Shown piece after piece: positions 1 to 5,752 of a stretch of 5,977 nt of DNA. Origin of the DNA: Bacteroidales bacterium UBA6192 (GTDB taxonomy: Bacteria > Bacteroidota > Bacteroidia > Bacteroidales > F082); contig DITE01000086.1 in the NCBI GenBank assembly GCA_002422725.1, positions 1-5,977 on the forward strand. The letters are read 5' to 3'. The first letter of the stretch is position 1, and the number at the start of each line of letters is the position of its first letter. A program made the translations under genes and the position numbers. Below the pieces are notes generated by a model that did not search any database, had not been told where the DNA came from, and worked only from the letters and a program-made list of their open reading frames with translations.

Positions 1-2
1 TC

Positions 3-653
3 AGCACAAGCGATGGTGGCCAGACATGGGTCGAGCTGTATTATGGATATACTAACAGAATTCAGGGTATCAGCTTCTACAACCCCTCAGTGGGTATAAT
101 AAATGTTGAGGATATCGGCTTGCTCAAAACAGTTGATGGCGGGCGAAGCTGGAGTACTATTTATGAGAACCCCGCAATAACATATGTAAAAGCTTTTGAC
201 GAACAAACATTTCTTGCTACCAATTCAAACAGGCTTGTTGTGGTTACCAATAACGGGGGCGATACCTGGCACACTGCTTTCGAAAGTGGCCCAACCTTTG
301 ATCAAGTCAACAGTTTGTTTTTCCTGAACCCGGGCAAGGGATGGCTAACAGGCGGTGCTTCTCTGATTCAGGTTTACGATGATCCATTGATGTCTGTTGA
401 AGAAAAATTGCCACTTCCAACTGCACAAAGTCCCTACATCTATCCCAACCCCGCAGCCGATCAAATCACATTAAACTGCAACAACTGCAAGTCCATCAGG
501 TTTTATGCCCTAAACGGTAGCCTTGTGAAAGAGATTCATAACCCCCGGTCAAACCATATTCAGGGCCTCAACTTGAAAGCAGGCATTTACATTATTGAAA
601 TGATCTCGGCCGAAAGTGTTTTCAGGCAGCGTCTGGTTATCAAGCCAAACTGA
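3..653 (+). CDS. Secreted Asp-box (BNR-like) repeat protein with T9SS C-terminal sorting domain, 5' end missing
   Basis: The reading frame is open from the first complete codon at position 3, so the gene starts before the window; 216 codons are visible. Three Asp-box motifs of the form S/T-x-D/N-G-G-x-x-W are seen: DGGQTW (visible residues 4-9), DGGRSW (about 45-50) and NGGDTW (84-89). Such motifs mark beta-propeller folds of the BNR/sialidase or Ycf48-like type. Residues about 145-216 form a Bacteroidota type A sorting domain: YPNP at 147-150, then a beta-sandwich pattern ending GIYIIEM and RLVIKPN. In this family the tail directs export through the type IX system to the outer surface and is usually cleaved. 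The sorting domain has an unusual CNNC pair (about residues 159-162). The internal GTG at position 90 is not the start, because the frame and an Asp-box continue upstream of it. Substrate and function are unknown; Asp-boxes alone do not prove sialidase activity. Confidence 0.88.
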   Translation, partial: STSDGGQTWVELYYGYTNRIQGISFYNPSVGIINVEDIGLLKTVDGGRSWSTIYENPAITYVKAFDEQTFLATNSNRLVVVTNNGGDTWHTAFESGPTFDQVNSLFFLNPGKGWLTGGASLIQVYDDPLMSVEEKLPLPTAQSPYIYPNPAADQITLNCNNCKSIRFYALNGSLVKEIHNPRSNHIQGLNLKAGIYIIEMISAESVFRQRLVIKPN

Positions 654-657
654 CAGC

Positions 658-679
658 CAATGTAGAGTCTGGCACATTG
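658..679 (+). terminator. Weak hairpin after the T9SS gene, possible terminator
   Basis: CAATGT at 658-663 is the exact inverse of ACATTG at 674-679, with a 10-base loop, five bases after the stop codon. A competing pairing GCCA/TGGC (656-659 with 670-673) exists. No T-run follows, so this is at best a weak terminator. Confidence 0.2.
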
Positions 680-720
680 TATGACTACTCGCAAATACCC
701 GCTCTGTGCAGCTCTCAACG

Positions 721-749
721 CCTTTATGTATTAGAAAACGCCATAAAGG
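721..749. repeat. 8-bp inverted repeat (hairpin)
   Basis: CCTTTATG at 721-728 is the exact reverse complement of CATAAAGG at 742-749, leaving a 13-base loop. It could form a hairpin in either transcript. There is no flanking T-run, so a classic intrinsic terminator is unlikely. It may form one edge of the repeat-rich element in this gap. Confidence 0.45.
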
Positions 750-762
750 TCCCCCGCTGGCG

Positions 763-777
763 CCGATTTATAATCGG
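763..777. repeat. Short near-palindrome CCGATT-TAT-AATCGG
   Basis: Two exact 6-bp arms (763-768 and 772-777) flank three bases. The loop is too tight for a strong RNA hairpin, so a dimeric protein-binding site or part of a dispersed repeat is more likely. It lies 13 bases after the 721-749 hairpin. Confidence 0.4.
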
Positions 778-900
778 TGTCCCATAACCACTCCCAACCA
801 CCAACCAAAAACCCGCTGGTGCATTCATGATTGCGGCTTTCTCAATTTCTTCCTGCTTAGGCATCGCATACCCGAATAGTCTTTTGGTCATAAATGGACT

Positions 901-908
901 TACCTTTG
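901..908 (+). promoter_or_regulatory. Possible Bacteroidota -7 box (TACCTTTG) before the TatD-like gene
   Basis: TACCTTTG matches the TAnnTTTG consensus of the Bacteroidota primary sigma factor and ends six bases before the ATG at 915. If used, the transcript would be leaderless or nearly so. The expected upstream TTG at normal spacing is not evident; TTTTGG at 882-887 is too close (14 bases from the box). A chance match is possible. Confidence 0.25.
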
Positions 909-914
909 CATCCG

Positions 915-1592
915 ATGAACAGCAACATTCCATATATTGACCTGCATACCCACCAGCCTGTAAGCAGGGATACAGAGGTGCTGCAGATAGTGAACCTGAT
1001 GGCTGGGAATAACCCGCCAGAAGACTTGCGTTACTTCAGCCTGGGTATTCATCCCTGGCAACTGCTTCAAGAGAAAGAAACCCGCCTTGAGTTTGCCATG
1101 ATCAGGCAGCTTGAGATGTCCGGTCTGGCCGCCATTGGCGAAGCAGGCCTCGACAAGGCGATTGGGATAACACTGAGGGAGCAAATTCCTGTATTCAGGA
1201 TGCAGGCTGATCTGGCTGCTGCAATGCATCTGCCCCTGATTGTCCATGCTGTGAAATCTTATGCCGAAATCATCGAAGTTCGGAAAGAAATCACTGACCC
1301 ATCCCCTTGGATCATTCACGGCTTCAACGGACATCCTCAGATGGCGAATCAACTGGTGCAACAGGGTTTTTACCTGTCGTTTGGCCACGCCCTGACAATT
1401 CCTGGCAGCAAAGCTTCAGCAGCCATCAAAAATGTGTCACCTGACAGGATTTTTCTGGAAACTGATGAGTCCAATTTCACCATCCGGGAGATATACCATC
1501 AGGCTTCAGTTATGTTGGGGTTAAAGCTTGAAGACTTGAGAAATTTGGTTGGAGCCAGCTTCAAGCAGCTTTTTCGCCCGGCCATAAGTTGA
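915..1592 (+). CDS. TatD family metal-dependent hydrolase (short form)
   Basis: The 225-residue product has the full set of TatD metal-ligand motifs (numbered from the ATG at 915): DLHTH with His11 and His13, IGEAGLDK with Glu76, LIVHAVK with His111, IIHGFNG with His135 and LETDES with Asp184. SLGIHPW (residues 42-48) is also typical. The family folds as a TIM-barrel amidohydrolase; characterised members are metal-dependent deoxyribonucleases or quality-control hydrolases in the cytoplasm, but the substrate here is unknown. The protein is somewhat shorter than the roughly 260 residues of classic TatD. An in-frame ATG at 894 would add seven residues (MDLPLHP). I prefer 915 because family members begin only a few residues before the HxH strand and a TAnnTTTG box lies between the two ATGs. 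No Shine-Dalgarno site is visible at either. It is separated from the downstream operon by 241 bases, so a shared role is not indicated. Confidence 0.88.
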   Translation: MNSNIPYIDLHTHQPVSRDTEVLQIVNLMAGNNPPEDLRYFSLGIHPWQLLQEKETRLEFAMIRQLEMSGLAAIGEAGLDKAIGITLREQIPVFRMQADLAAAMHLPLIVHAVKSYAEIIEVRKEITDPSPWIIHGFNGHPQMANQLVQQGFYLSFGHALTIPGSKASAAIKNVSPDRIFLETDESNFTIREIYHQASVMLGLKLEDLRNLVGASFKQLFRPAIS

Positions 1593-1597
1593 AAGGG

Positions 1598-1617
1598 AGG
1601 CAAATTGTTTGTTGCCT
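1598..1617 (+). terminator. Hairpin just after the TatD-like gene, possible terminator
   Basis: AGGCAA at 1598-1603 is the exact inverse of TTGCCT at 1612-1617 with an 8-base loop, starting five bases after the stop codon. Its position suits a terminator or 3' stabiliser, but it lacks a T-run, so efficiency is doubtful. Confidence 0.35.
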
Positions 1618-1736
1618 ATGCCGATTCCAAATCACACAAATTAGCATACACGCCTTATTATCATGAATATACAAGGGTATTTAGACTTTGTATAAATAGG
1701 CCGTAAAGCAAACGGGCATATATTATATCCATACAT

Positions 1737-1779
1737 TTGCATATTATAATATGACACATAATATATCTTGCATATTATA
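1737..1779. repeat. 12-bp direct repeat TTGCATATTATA, copies 31 bp apart
   Basis: Identical copies lie at 1737-1748 and 1768-1779. The 31-bp offset is close to three turns of the helix, placing both copies on the same DNA face. Each runs into a perfect palindrome, which suggests a pair of regulator sites. Local A+T richness raises the chance of coincidental repeats, but the shared TTGC makes it less likely. Confidence 0.5.
1740..1753. promoter_or_regulatory. 14-bp perfect palindrome, candidate operator
   Basis: CATATTATAATATG reads identically on both strands. It overlaps the first direct-repeat copy and immediately follows the TACATTTG box, a position where a bound dimer would affect transcription. 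The regulator is unknown. Confidence 0.4.
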
Positions 1780-1785
1780 TATAAT
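1774..1785. promoter_or_regulatory. 12-bp perfect palindrome, second candidate operator
   Basis: ATTATATATAAT is a perfect palindrome overlapping the second direct-repeat copy. Its centre is 33 bases from that of the 1740-1753 palindrome. It consists only of A and T, so chance is harder to exclude than for the first. Confidence 0.3.
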
Positions 1786-1802
1786 CAGATAGATAGATAA
1801 AT

Positions 1803-1819
1803 AGCATCTGTTGGATGCT
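1803..1819 (+). promoter_or_regulatory. Small leader hairpin before the octaheme cytochrome gene
   Basis: AGCATC (1803-1808) pairs exactly with GATGCT (1814-1819) across a five-base loop, ending 14 bases before the ATG at 1834. It could stabilise the mRNA end or limit ribosome access. The gene has no clear Shine-Dalgarno site, so initiation may depend on such local structure. Confidence 0.3.
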
Positions 1820-1833
1820 TCAGAAAAATATCA

Positions 1834-3441
1834 ATGAGTGTACCCATGAAGAAATTCACTACGCCGATTACTTTTTTACTGGCCATAGTGGCGCCTTTGC
1901 TGATTGTTACGATAGTATTAAGGCAGCCCCGGGCCGATCACCAGCTTATTGAGACCTTGCGCGAGAAATACCCGGTGCAGCATAAGCAGGGAGCCGATCA
2001 TGGTCAGATGGAAATCCTGCAGCAGGATTTTTCGAATCCACACGAGATCACCGCTGCCTGTTTGTCGTGCCATAACGAAAGGGGGCATGAATTGTTGCAG
2101 AGCCCACACTTCACCTGGGAGCGCGAAGCATACATCCCTGGCAGGGGGATAACGTATCTGGGCAAGAAGAACCTGATAAACAATTTCTGCACCGGTGTGC
2201 AATCCAATGAAGGCAGCTGCATGAAATGCCATGCCGGCTTTGGATGGGACGACAAGGAGTTCGATTTCAGTAATCAATTCAATATCGATTGTATGGTATG
2301 CCATGACAATACGGGCACATACAAAAAAGCAAGTGGTGCGGCAGGTTATCCCGAAATGGGGCCTGACGGTCCTGATTTCAAGGCTATCCTTGCCAGCATG
2401 GGCAGACCAACGAGCGAGAATTGCGGCAACTGCCACTTCGGTGGTGGTGGCGGCAACAATGTAAAACATGGAGACCTGGAACTGGCTCTGCTGACCGCCG
2501 GCCGCAATGTTGATGTACACATGGGTGTTGACGGGGTCAACATGGATTGTGTGGATTGTCATACTGCCGAAAACCATGTGATGAAAGGTAAATATTATGG
2601 TGTTTCATCATCGGCTGCCGGAAGGTTAAGCTGCGATGAATGTCACACCACTATGCCCCATAACAAGAGTATACTCAACGAACACAGCATAAAAGTAGCC
2701 TGTCAGACCTGTCATATCCCTGTTTATGCCAAGGTTAACCCCACCAAAATGTATTGGGACTGGTCGACAGCCACACGCAAGAAGGAGGGAAAAGGTTATG
2801 AAGTCCTCGATTCGGCAGGGAACATATTGTATGTTTCGATGAAAGGTGATTTTCTCTGGGAAAAAGATGTTGTTCCCGAATACATGTGGTTTAATGGTAC
2901 AGCCGACCACCATCTGCTGACCGACAAGATTGAACCAGGCACAACGATGCTTAAGATCAATACATTGAATGGGGAGTATCGTGACCGCAACAGCAAAATC
3001 ATCCCGGTTAAAGTGCACCGCGGAAGGCAACCCTACGACACCGAAAACATGACCATAGTGCAAGCCAAGCTGTGGGATAAGGAAGCCGGCAAAGGAGCCC
3101 TGTGGGTGGATCTTGATTGGGAAAGTTCACTTGTTGCCGGGATGACCTATGTGAACCTGCCCTACAGCGGCAAGTATGACTTTATCCCCACCGAAATGTA
3201 CCTTCCTGTAAACCATATGGTTTCGCCTGCCAGCGAGGTCGTTAGCTGCAAAGAATGCCACACCCGCGCAGATGGAAGACTGGCTGCGCTCACCGACTTT
3301 TATATGCCCGGACGCGACAGGAACAAACTCCTCGACACCTTTGGCCAATGGATGTTAATCCTGTCTTTTGCCGGAATTGTAGTACACACCATCATTCGGG
3401 TTTTATCCTATCGCAAACGCCGGCTGGCAAAATCACAATAA
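1834..3441 (+). CDS. otr: Octaheme c-type cytochrome, tetrathionate reductase (OTR) family, membrane-anchored
   Basis: The 535-residue protein has eight CxxCH heme-attachment motifs, starting at Cys76, 129, 153, 197, 239, 267, 290 and 472. The spacing, seven motifs in the first 300 residues and then a gap of about 178 before the eighth, fits the OTR family. The Shewanella oneidensis enzyme reduces tetrathionate and, in vitro, nitrite and hydroxylamine at a heme with lysine as axial ligand. I cannot identify that lysine without an alignment; Lys141, Lys164 and Lys165 are candidates. Cys119 is a non-heme cysteine just before the second motif. Residues about 8-29 form an uncleaved-looking signal anchor after MKK, and about 503-523 form a second helix followed by RKRR, so the heme domain should face the periplasm with both ends inside. 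An alternative start is the ATG at 1846 (four residues shorter). It heads an operon, with cytochrome b ten bases on. Family confidence is high; the physiological substrate is inferred from family and neighbours. Confidence 0.9.
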   Translation: MSVPMKKFTTPITFLLAIVAPLLIVTIVLRQPRADHQLIETLREKYPVQHKQGADHGQMEILQQDFSNPHEITAACLSCHNERGHELLQSPHFTWEREAYIPGRGITYLGKKNLINNFCTGVQSNEGSCMKCHAGFGWDDKEFDFSNQFNIDCMVCHDNTGTYKKASGAAGYPEMGPDGPDFKAILASMGRPTSENCGNCHFGGGGGNNVKHGDLELALLTAGRNVDVHMGVDGVNMDCVDCHTAENHVMKGKYYGVSSSAAGRLSCDECHTTMPHNKSILNEHSIKVACQTCHIPVYAKVNPTKMYWDWSTATRKKEGKGYEVLDSAGNILYVSMKGDFLWEKDVVPEYMWFNGTADHHLLTDKIEPGTTMLKINTLNGEYRDRNSKIIPVKVHRGRQPYDTENMTIVQAKLWDKEAGKGALWVDLDWESSLVAGMTYVNLPYSGKYDFIPTEMYLPVNHMVSPASEVVSCKECHTRADGRLAALTDFYMPGRDRNKLLDTFGQWMLILSFAGIVVHTIIRVLSYRKRRLAKSQ

Positions 3442-3451
3442 ATAATTGTAC

Positions 3452-4111
3452 ATGAAAAATCATAAGAAAGTATATGTTTACAAGGGGTTTGAGCGTTTCT
3501 GGCACTGGAACCAGTCGCTGTTAATCTTTTTGCTTGCCCTCACAGGATTTGAAATACACAGCTCCTATACCTTATTCGGTTTTGAAACCGCTGTTGACAT
3601 CCATAACAAAGCGGCATGGGGTTTCATCATCCTGATAGTTTTTGCCATTTTCTGGCATGTTACCACCGGTGAATGGAAACAATATATTCCAACGACGAAA
3701 AACCTGCGTTCCCAGGCTGAATTTTACCTTTTTGGAATATTCCGCAATTCGCCCCATCCCACGCAGAAAACCTTAATCAGCAAACTGAATCCTTTGCAGC
3801 GGCTTGTTTATCTGGGGCTTAAAATACTCATTATACCGGTCATGGTTGCATCGGGTCTGTTGTACATGTTCTATCGTTATCCACAGGATAGTCAGATTGC
3901 ACTGATTAACATCGACAGCCTTGAACTGATTGCCTTGTTTCACACTTTTGGTGCTTTCGTGCTGATGGCCTTCGTGGTGGTGCATCTGTACCTGATTACG
4001 ACAGGGCACACGATCACCTCCAACCTGAAAGCCATGATTACCGGTTGGGAAGAACTTGAGGACGAAGGGGAATCAACAACCGCTAAAAACAAAGAAAGTC
4101 ATGAGAATTAG
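3452..4111 (+). CDS. Membrane cytochrome b (cytochrome b561 / hydrogenase b-type subunit-like), electron donor to the octaheme cytochrome
   Basis: The 219-residue protein has four predicted membrane helices at about residues 20-38, 54-72, 117-140 and 158-183. Histidines suited to binding two b hemes are His18 (FWHW), His51 (DIHNK), His69 (FWHVT), His164 (LFHTFG) and His178 (VVHLYL). This is the pattern of the prokaryotic cytochrome b561 / Ni-Fe hydrogenase b subunit family, which oxidises quinol and passes electrons to a partner outside the membrane. The octaheme cytochrome gene ends ten bases upstream, which points to a quinol:OTR complex. The ATG at 3452 is chosen; an in-frame TTG at 3446 would add only two residues. 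No clear Shine-Dalgarno site is present. The C-terminus is acidic and hydrophilic (EELEDEGE). The 3' end overlaps the next gene by 11 bases. Heme ligand assignment is by pattern only. Confidence 0.87.
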   Translation: MKNHKKVYVYKGFERFWHWNQSLLIFLLALTGFEIHSSYTLFGFETAVDIHNKAAWGFIILIVFAIFWHVTTGEWKQYIPTTKNLRSQAEFYLFGIFRNSPHPTQKTLISKLNPLQRLVYLGLKILIIPVMVASGLLYMFYRYPQDSQIALINIDSLELIALFHTFGAFVLMAFVVVHLYLITTGHTITSNLKAMITGWEELEDEGESTTAKNKESHEN

Positions 4112-5192
4112 TAAGATAAGTCCACTGAATCAAAAGCTGCTTTGGACTTGCATAGTGTTACTTCATCTCCTGGTGGTTTCCTGCACCACAGCTGATGTGA
4201 AGGAGTCTGTTGAACACACTGCAGATGGATCGGAAATGCTGATGAGTTACCTTGAATCGGGTGGCGATTACATCAACAGCAAGCAGGCGCCTGCAATTAT
4301 GACAGCTCCCGAACTTCACTCTATGCTTGACCGGAACATACTGATTATTGATTTGCGCGAACACGATCAATATGCGTCAGGACATATCGAAGGGGCAGTG
4401 AATGTTGCCCCCGGTGATCTGGTGGATTATTTCCGCAAGACCATTGATGCCAGTGCTTTTGAGCGAATTGTGTTTACATGCAGCCGTGGACAGCTGTCGG
4501 CCTATGTCACCGGAATGATGCGCCAATTGGGTTACGACAACACCTTTTCGGTGCGTTATGGACTCAATGCCTGGAGTCTGGATGCAGCCCGATCGGGATG
4601 GGATCTGGTAGTGGGCAATGGTCTGGCAGACAGGCTTGAATCAACCGGTTATGCAAAGAACCCATCAACAAGTCTTCCAAATGTGATCACATCAAAGAAA
4701 ACCGGTTACGACATAGCCAGCGAAAGGGCCGACAGTTTGCTGAAACTGCCACCAACCGCTTTCTTACTCAGTATAGAGGATTTGATGGCCGGCAAACAGG
4801 AGTATTATCTTGTGAATTATTGGACTGAGGAACAATATAATCAACATGGGCATTTGCCCGGGGCAGTTCAATACACCCCAAAACAGTCGCTGGGAAGGCA
4901 AACAGCACTCCTTAGCCTGCCAACGGATAAGCCGGTGCTTGTGTATTGCAACAACGGGCATCATAGTGCGCATGTTGCTGCTTACCTGAGGCTTATAGGC
5001 TATCAGGCCTATTCTCTCATCTATGGAGCCAACAGTTTCATGATTGATGTTTTGCGAAAGAAAGAAACAAATCCCCACGCATCCTGGGGCGAAAACCAAA
5101 AGAATGACTATCCACTGGTAAGCAGTGAACAACTCAAGTCGTCGACCAATACGCCTTCTGTCGAAATAAAATCAGCAGCCGGAGGTTGCTAA
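4101..5192 (+). CDS. Lipoprotein with tandem rhodanese domains and C-terminal Gly-Gly-Cys
   Basis: From the ATG at 4101 the product has 363 residues. An upstream in-frame TTG at 4056 is rejected because it lies deep inside the cytochrome b gene and puts a hydrophilic tail before the signal peptide. Residues 13-28 form a lipoprotein signal ending in the lipobox VVSC with Cys28. Rhodanese domain 1 spans about 65-165, with DLREHDQYASGHIEGAVNV-type features and active loop CSRGQLS (Cys127). Domain 2 spans about 220-325, with HLPGAV and loop CNNGHHSA (Cys283). Both catalytic cysteines are kept, although domain 2 has NYW where the usual acidic residue would be. Rhodaneses move sulfane sulfur via a cysteine persulfide. 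The last residues are AAGGC, placing a cysteine (363) on a flexible tail after a Ser/Thr/Asn-rich linker. It overlaps cytochrome b by 11 bases and precedes YeeE-type transport genes, so a role in envelope sulfur transfer is likely. Which membrane it anchors to is not certain. Confidence 0.88.
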   Translation: MRISKISPLNQKLLWTCIVLLHLLVVSCTTADVKESVEHTADGSEMLMSYLESGGDYINSKQAPAIMTAPELHSMLDRNILIIDLREHDQYASGHIEGAVNVAPGDLVDYFRKTIDASAFERIVFTCSRGQLSAYVTGMMRQLGYDNTFSVRYGLNAWSLDAARSGWDLVVGNGLADRLESTGYAKNPSTSLPNVITSKKTGYDIASERADSLLKLPPTAFLLSIEDLMAGKQEYYLVNYWTEEQYNQHGHLPGAVQYTPKQSLGRQTALLSLPTDKPVLVYCNNGHHSAHVAAYLRLIGYQAYSLIYGANSFMIDVLRKKETNPHASWGENQKNDYPLVSSEQLKSSTNTPSVEIKSAAGGC

Positions 5193-5206
5193 TCACGAAA
5201 AAAAAT

Positions 5207-5740
5207 ATGGGTATGGAAAAAGTTGTTAAACCTTATATGAACCCTTACCTGGCGGGTTTTCTGCTTGGTTTGGTGTTGTTGTCTTCATTTCTGATTACCG
5301 GGCGGGGGCTTGGGGCCAGCGGGGCAGCAAAAAGTGTTGTGATCGAAACGGTGGGACGGATATCTCCCGAATACGCCCAGGAGAATTCCTTTTATGCGGC
5401 ATTTTTTGCTGATGGTGATGGACGTCCGATGAAAAACTGGCTTGTTTATTTGGTAATGGGCGTGCTTGGTGGGGCATTTTTTTCAGGTTTTATGTCTGGC
5501 AGGGCTGGTTTTGCTATCGACAAGGGACCACGCATCAAAAACGCCACAAGGTTGATATACGCTACACTTGGCGGATTCCTTTTTGGTGTTGGAGCCCAGT
5601 TTGGAAGGGGTTGTACAAGTGGTGCAGCACTCAGTGGCATGGCTATTCTGTCGTCGGCAGGTTTTTTAACCATGATGGCCATTTTTGGCACGGGTTATAT
5701 AGTAGCCTGGTTTTTCAGAAAACTTTGGATTAACGCTTAA
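5207..5740 (+). CDS. YeeE/YedE (thiosulfate transporter) family half-size membrane protein, first of a pair
   Basis: The 177-residue protein is very hydrophobic, with helices at about 13-31, 78-97, 118-135 and 144-170. The YeeE/YedE signature GRGCTSGAALSG carries Cys136. A related GRGLGASGA (32-40) lies after the first helix, and ISPEYAQENSFY (52-63) occupies the first loop. In single-chain relatives such as TsuA, conserved cysteines along the path bind thiosulfate transiently during import; Cys136 corresponds in type to one of these. At this length the protein is about half of a full-length transporter, so it probably works with the next gene product. Candidate starts are ATG at 5207 and 5213; a TTG at 5186 overlaps the previous gene and is less likely. 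The GGAGG at 5181-5185 lies 21 bases before the ATG and belongs to the preceding gene's Gly-Gly codons, so it is not a good ribosome site. Transport of thiosulfate or a similar sulfur species is inferred from family and neighbours. Confidence 0.85.
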   Translation: MGMEKVVKPYMNPYLAGFLLGLVLLSSFLITGRGLGASGAAKSVVIETVGRISPEYAQENSFYAAFFADGDGRPMKNWLVYLVMGVLGGAFFSGFMSGRAGFAIDKGPRIKNATRLIYATLGGFLFGVGAQFGRGCTSGAALSGMAILSSAGFLTMMAIFGTGYIVAWFFRKLWINA

Positions 5741-5752
5741 CACACAATAACG

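Larger units (their letters stand above)
654..893. other. Intergenic region with inverted and direct repeats, no convincing gene
   Basis: About 240 bases separate the T9SS protein from the TatD-like gene. Both strands carry short open frames here, but none has a recognisable domain, and the minus-strand frame (724-933) runs into the start of the TatD-like gene. The stretch holds an 8-bp inverted repeat (721-749), a 6-bp inverted repeat around three bases (763-777), a 7-bp tandem CCAACCA (794-807) and a direct repeat of CCCGCTGG at 753-760 and 812-819. This density of small repeats suggests a dispersed non-coding element or the remnant of a decayed gene. Copies elsewhere in the genome would be needed to decide. 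Confidence 0.5.
1618..1833 (+). promoter_or_regulatory. AT-rich control region upstream of the octaheme cytochrome operon
   Basis: This intergenic stretch precedes a compact operon and is much richer in A+T than its surroundings. It contains TACATTTG at 1732-1739, which matches the Bacteroidota -7 consensus TAnnTTTG, though no well-spaced TTG lies upstream of it. Alternatively, the TTTG at 1736-1739 could act as the -33 element for a degenerate box near 1762-1770 (22 bases on). Two palindromes, a direct repeat, an AGAT tandem (1787-1798) and a leader hairpin follow. A redox or sulfur-responsive regulator binding here is plausible given the operon, but the motif does not match FNR (TTGAT-N4-ATCAA) or any other regulator I recognise. 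Confidence 0.5.

Noticed and set aside
90..653. Complete 187-residue protein starting at GTG 90
   Set aside because: The same frame is open to the window start and encodes another Asp-box upstream, so the gene is 5'-truncated by the window.
724..933. 69-codon open frame on the minus strand
   Set aside because: It overlaps the start of the TatD-like gene, lies in a repeat-rich gap and has no recognisable domain. It may be part of a dispersed element, so it is described as an intergenic region, not a gene.
900..1388. 162-codon open frame on the minus strand
   Set aside because: It is antisense to the TatD-like gene, whose product has all expected metal-ligand motifs. The antisense product has no recognisable features.
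1740..1785. CRISPR array or FNR boxes in the AT-rich region
   Set aside because: Only two short repeat copies exist with no spacers of regular size, and no TTGAT-N4-ATCAA motif is present.
1918..2577. 219-codon open frame on the minus strand
   Set aside because: It is antisense to the octaheme cytochrome, in which heme motifs prove the coding strand.
1834..3441. Nitrite reductase (NrfA) or hydroxylamine oxidoreductase as the identity of the octaheme protein
   Set aside because: NrfA has five hemes. Hydroxylamine oxidoreductase has eight, but its heme spacing as I recall it differs from the seven-then-one pattern seen here. The sulfur-related neighbours favour OTR, though side activity on nitrogen compounds remains possible.
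4056..4100. Upstream TTG start for the rhodanese lipoprotein
   Set aside because: It would overlap cytochrome b by 56 bases and add 15 polar residues ahead of the lipoprotein signal peptide; the ATG at 4101 fits a standard lipoprotein.
5181..5206. GGAGG as a Shine-Dalgarno site for the first YeeE-like gene
   Set aside because: It encodes the Gly-Gly of the preceding protein, abuts a TTG directly and lies 21 bases from the first ATG, so spacing is wrong in both cases.
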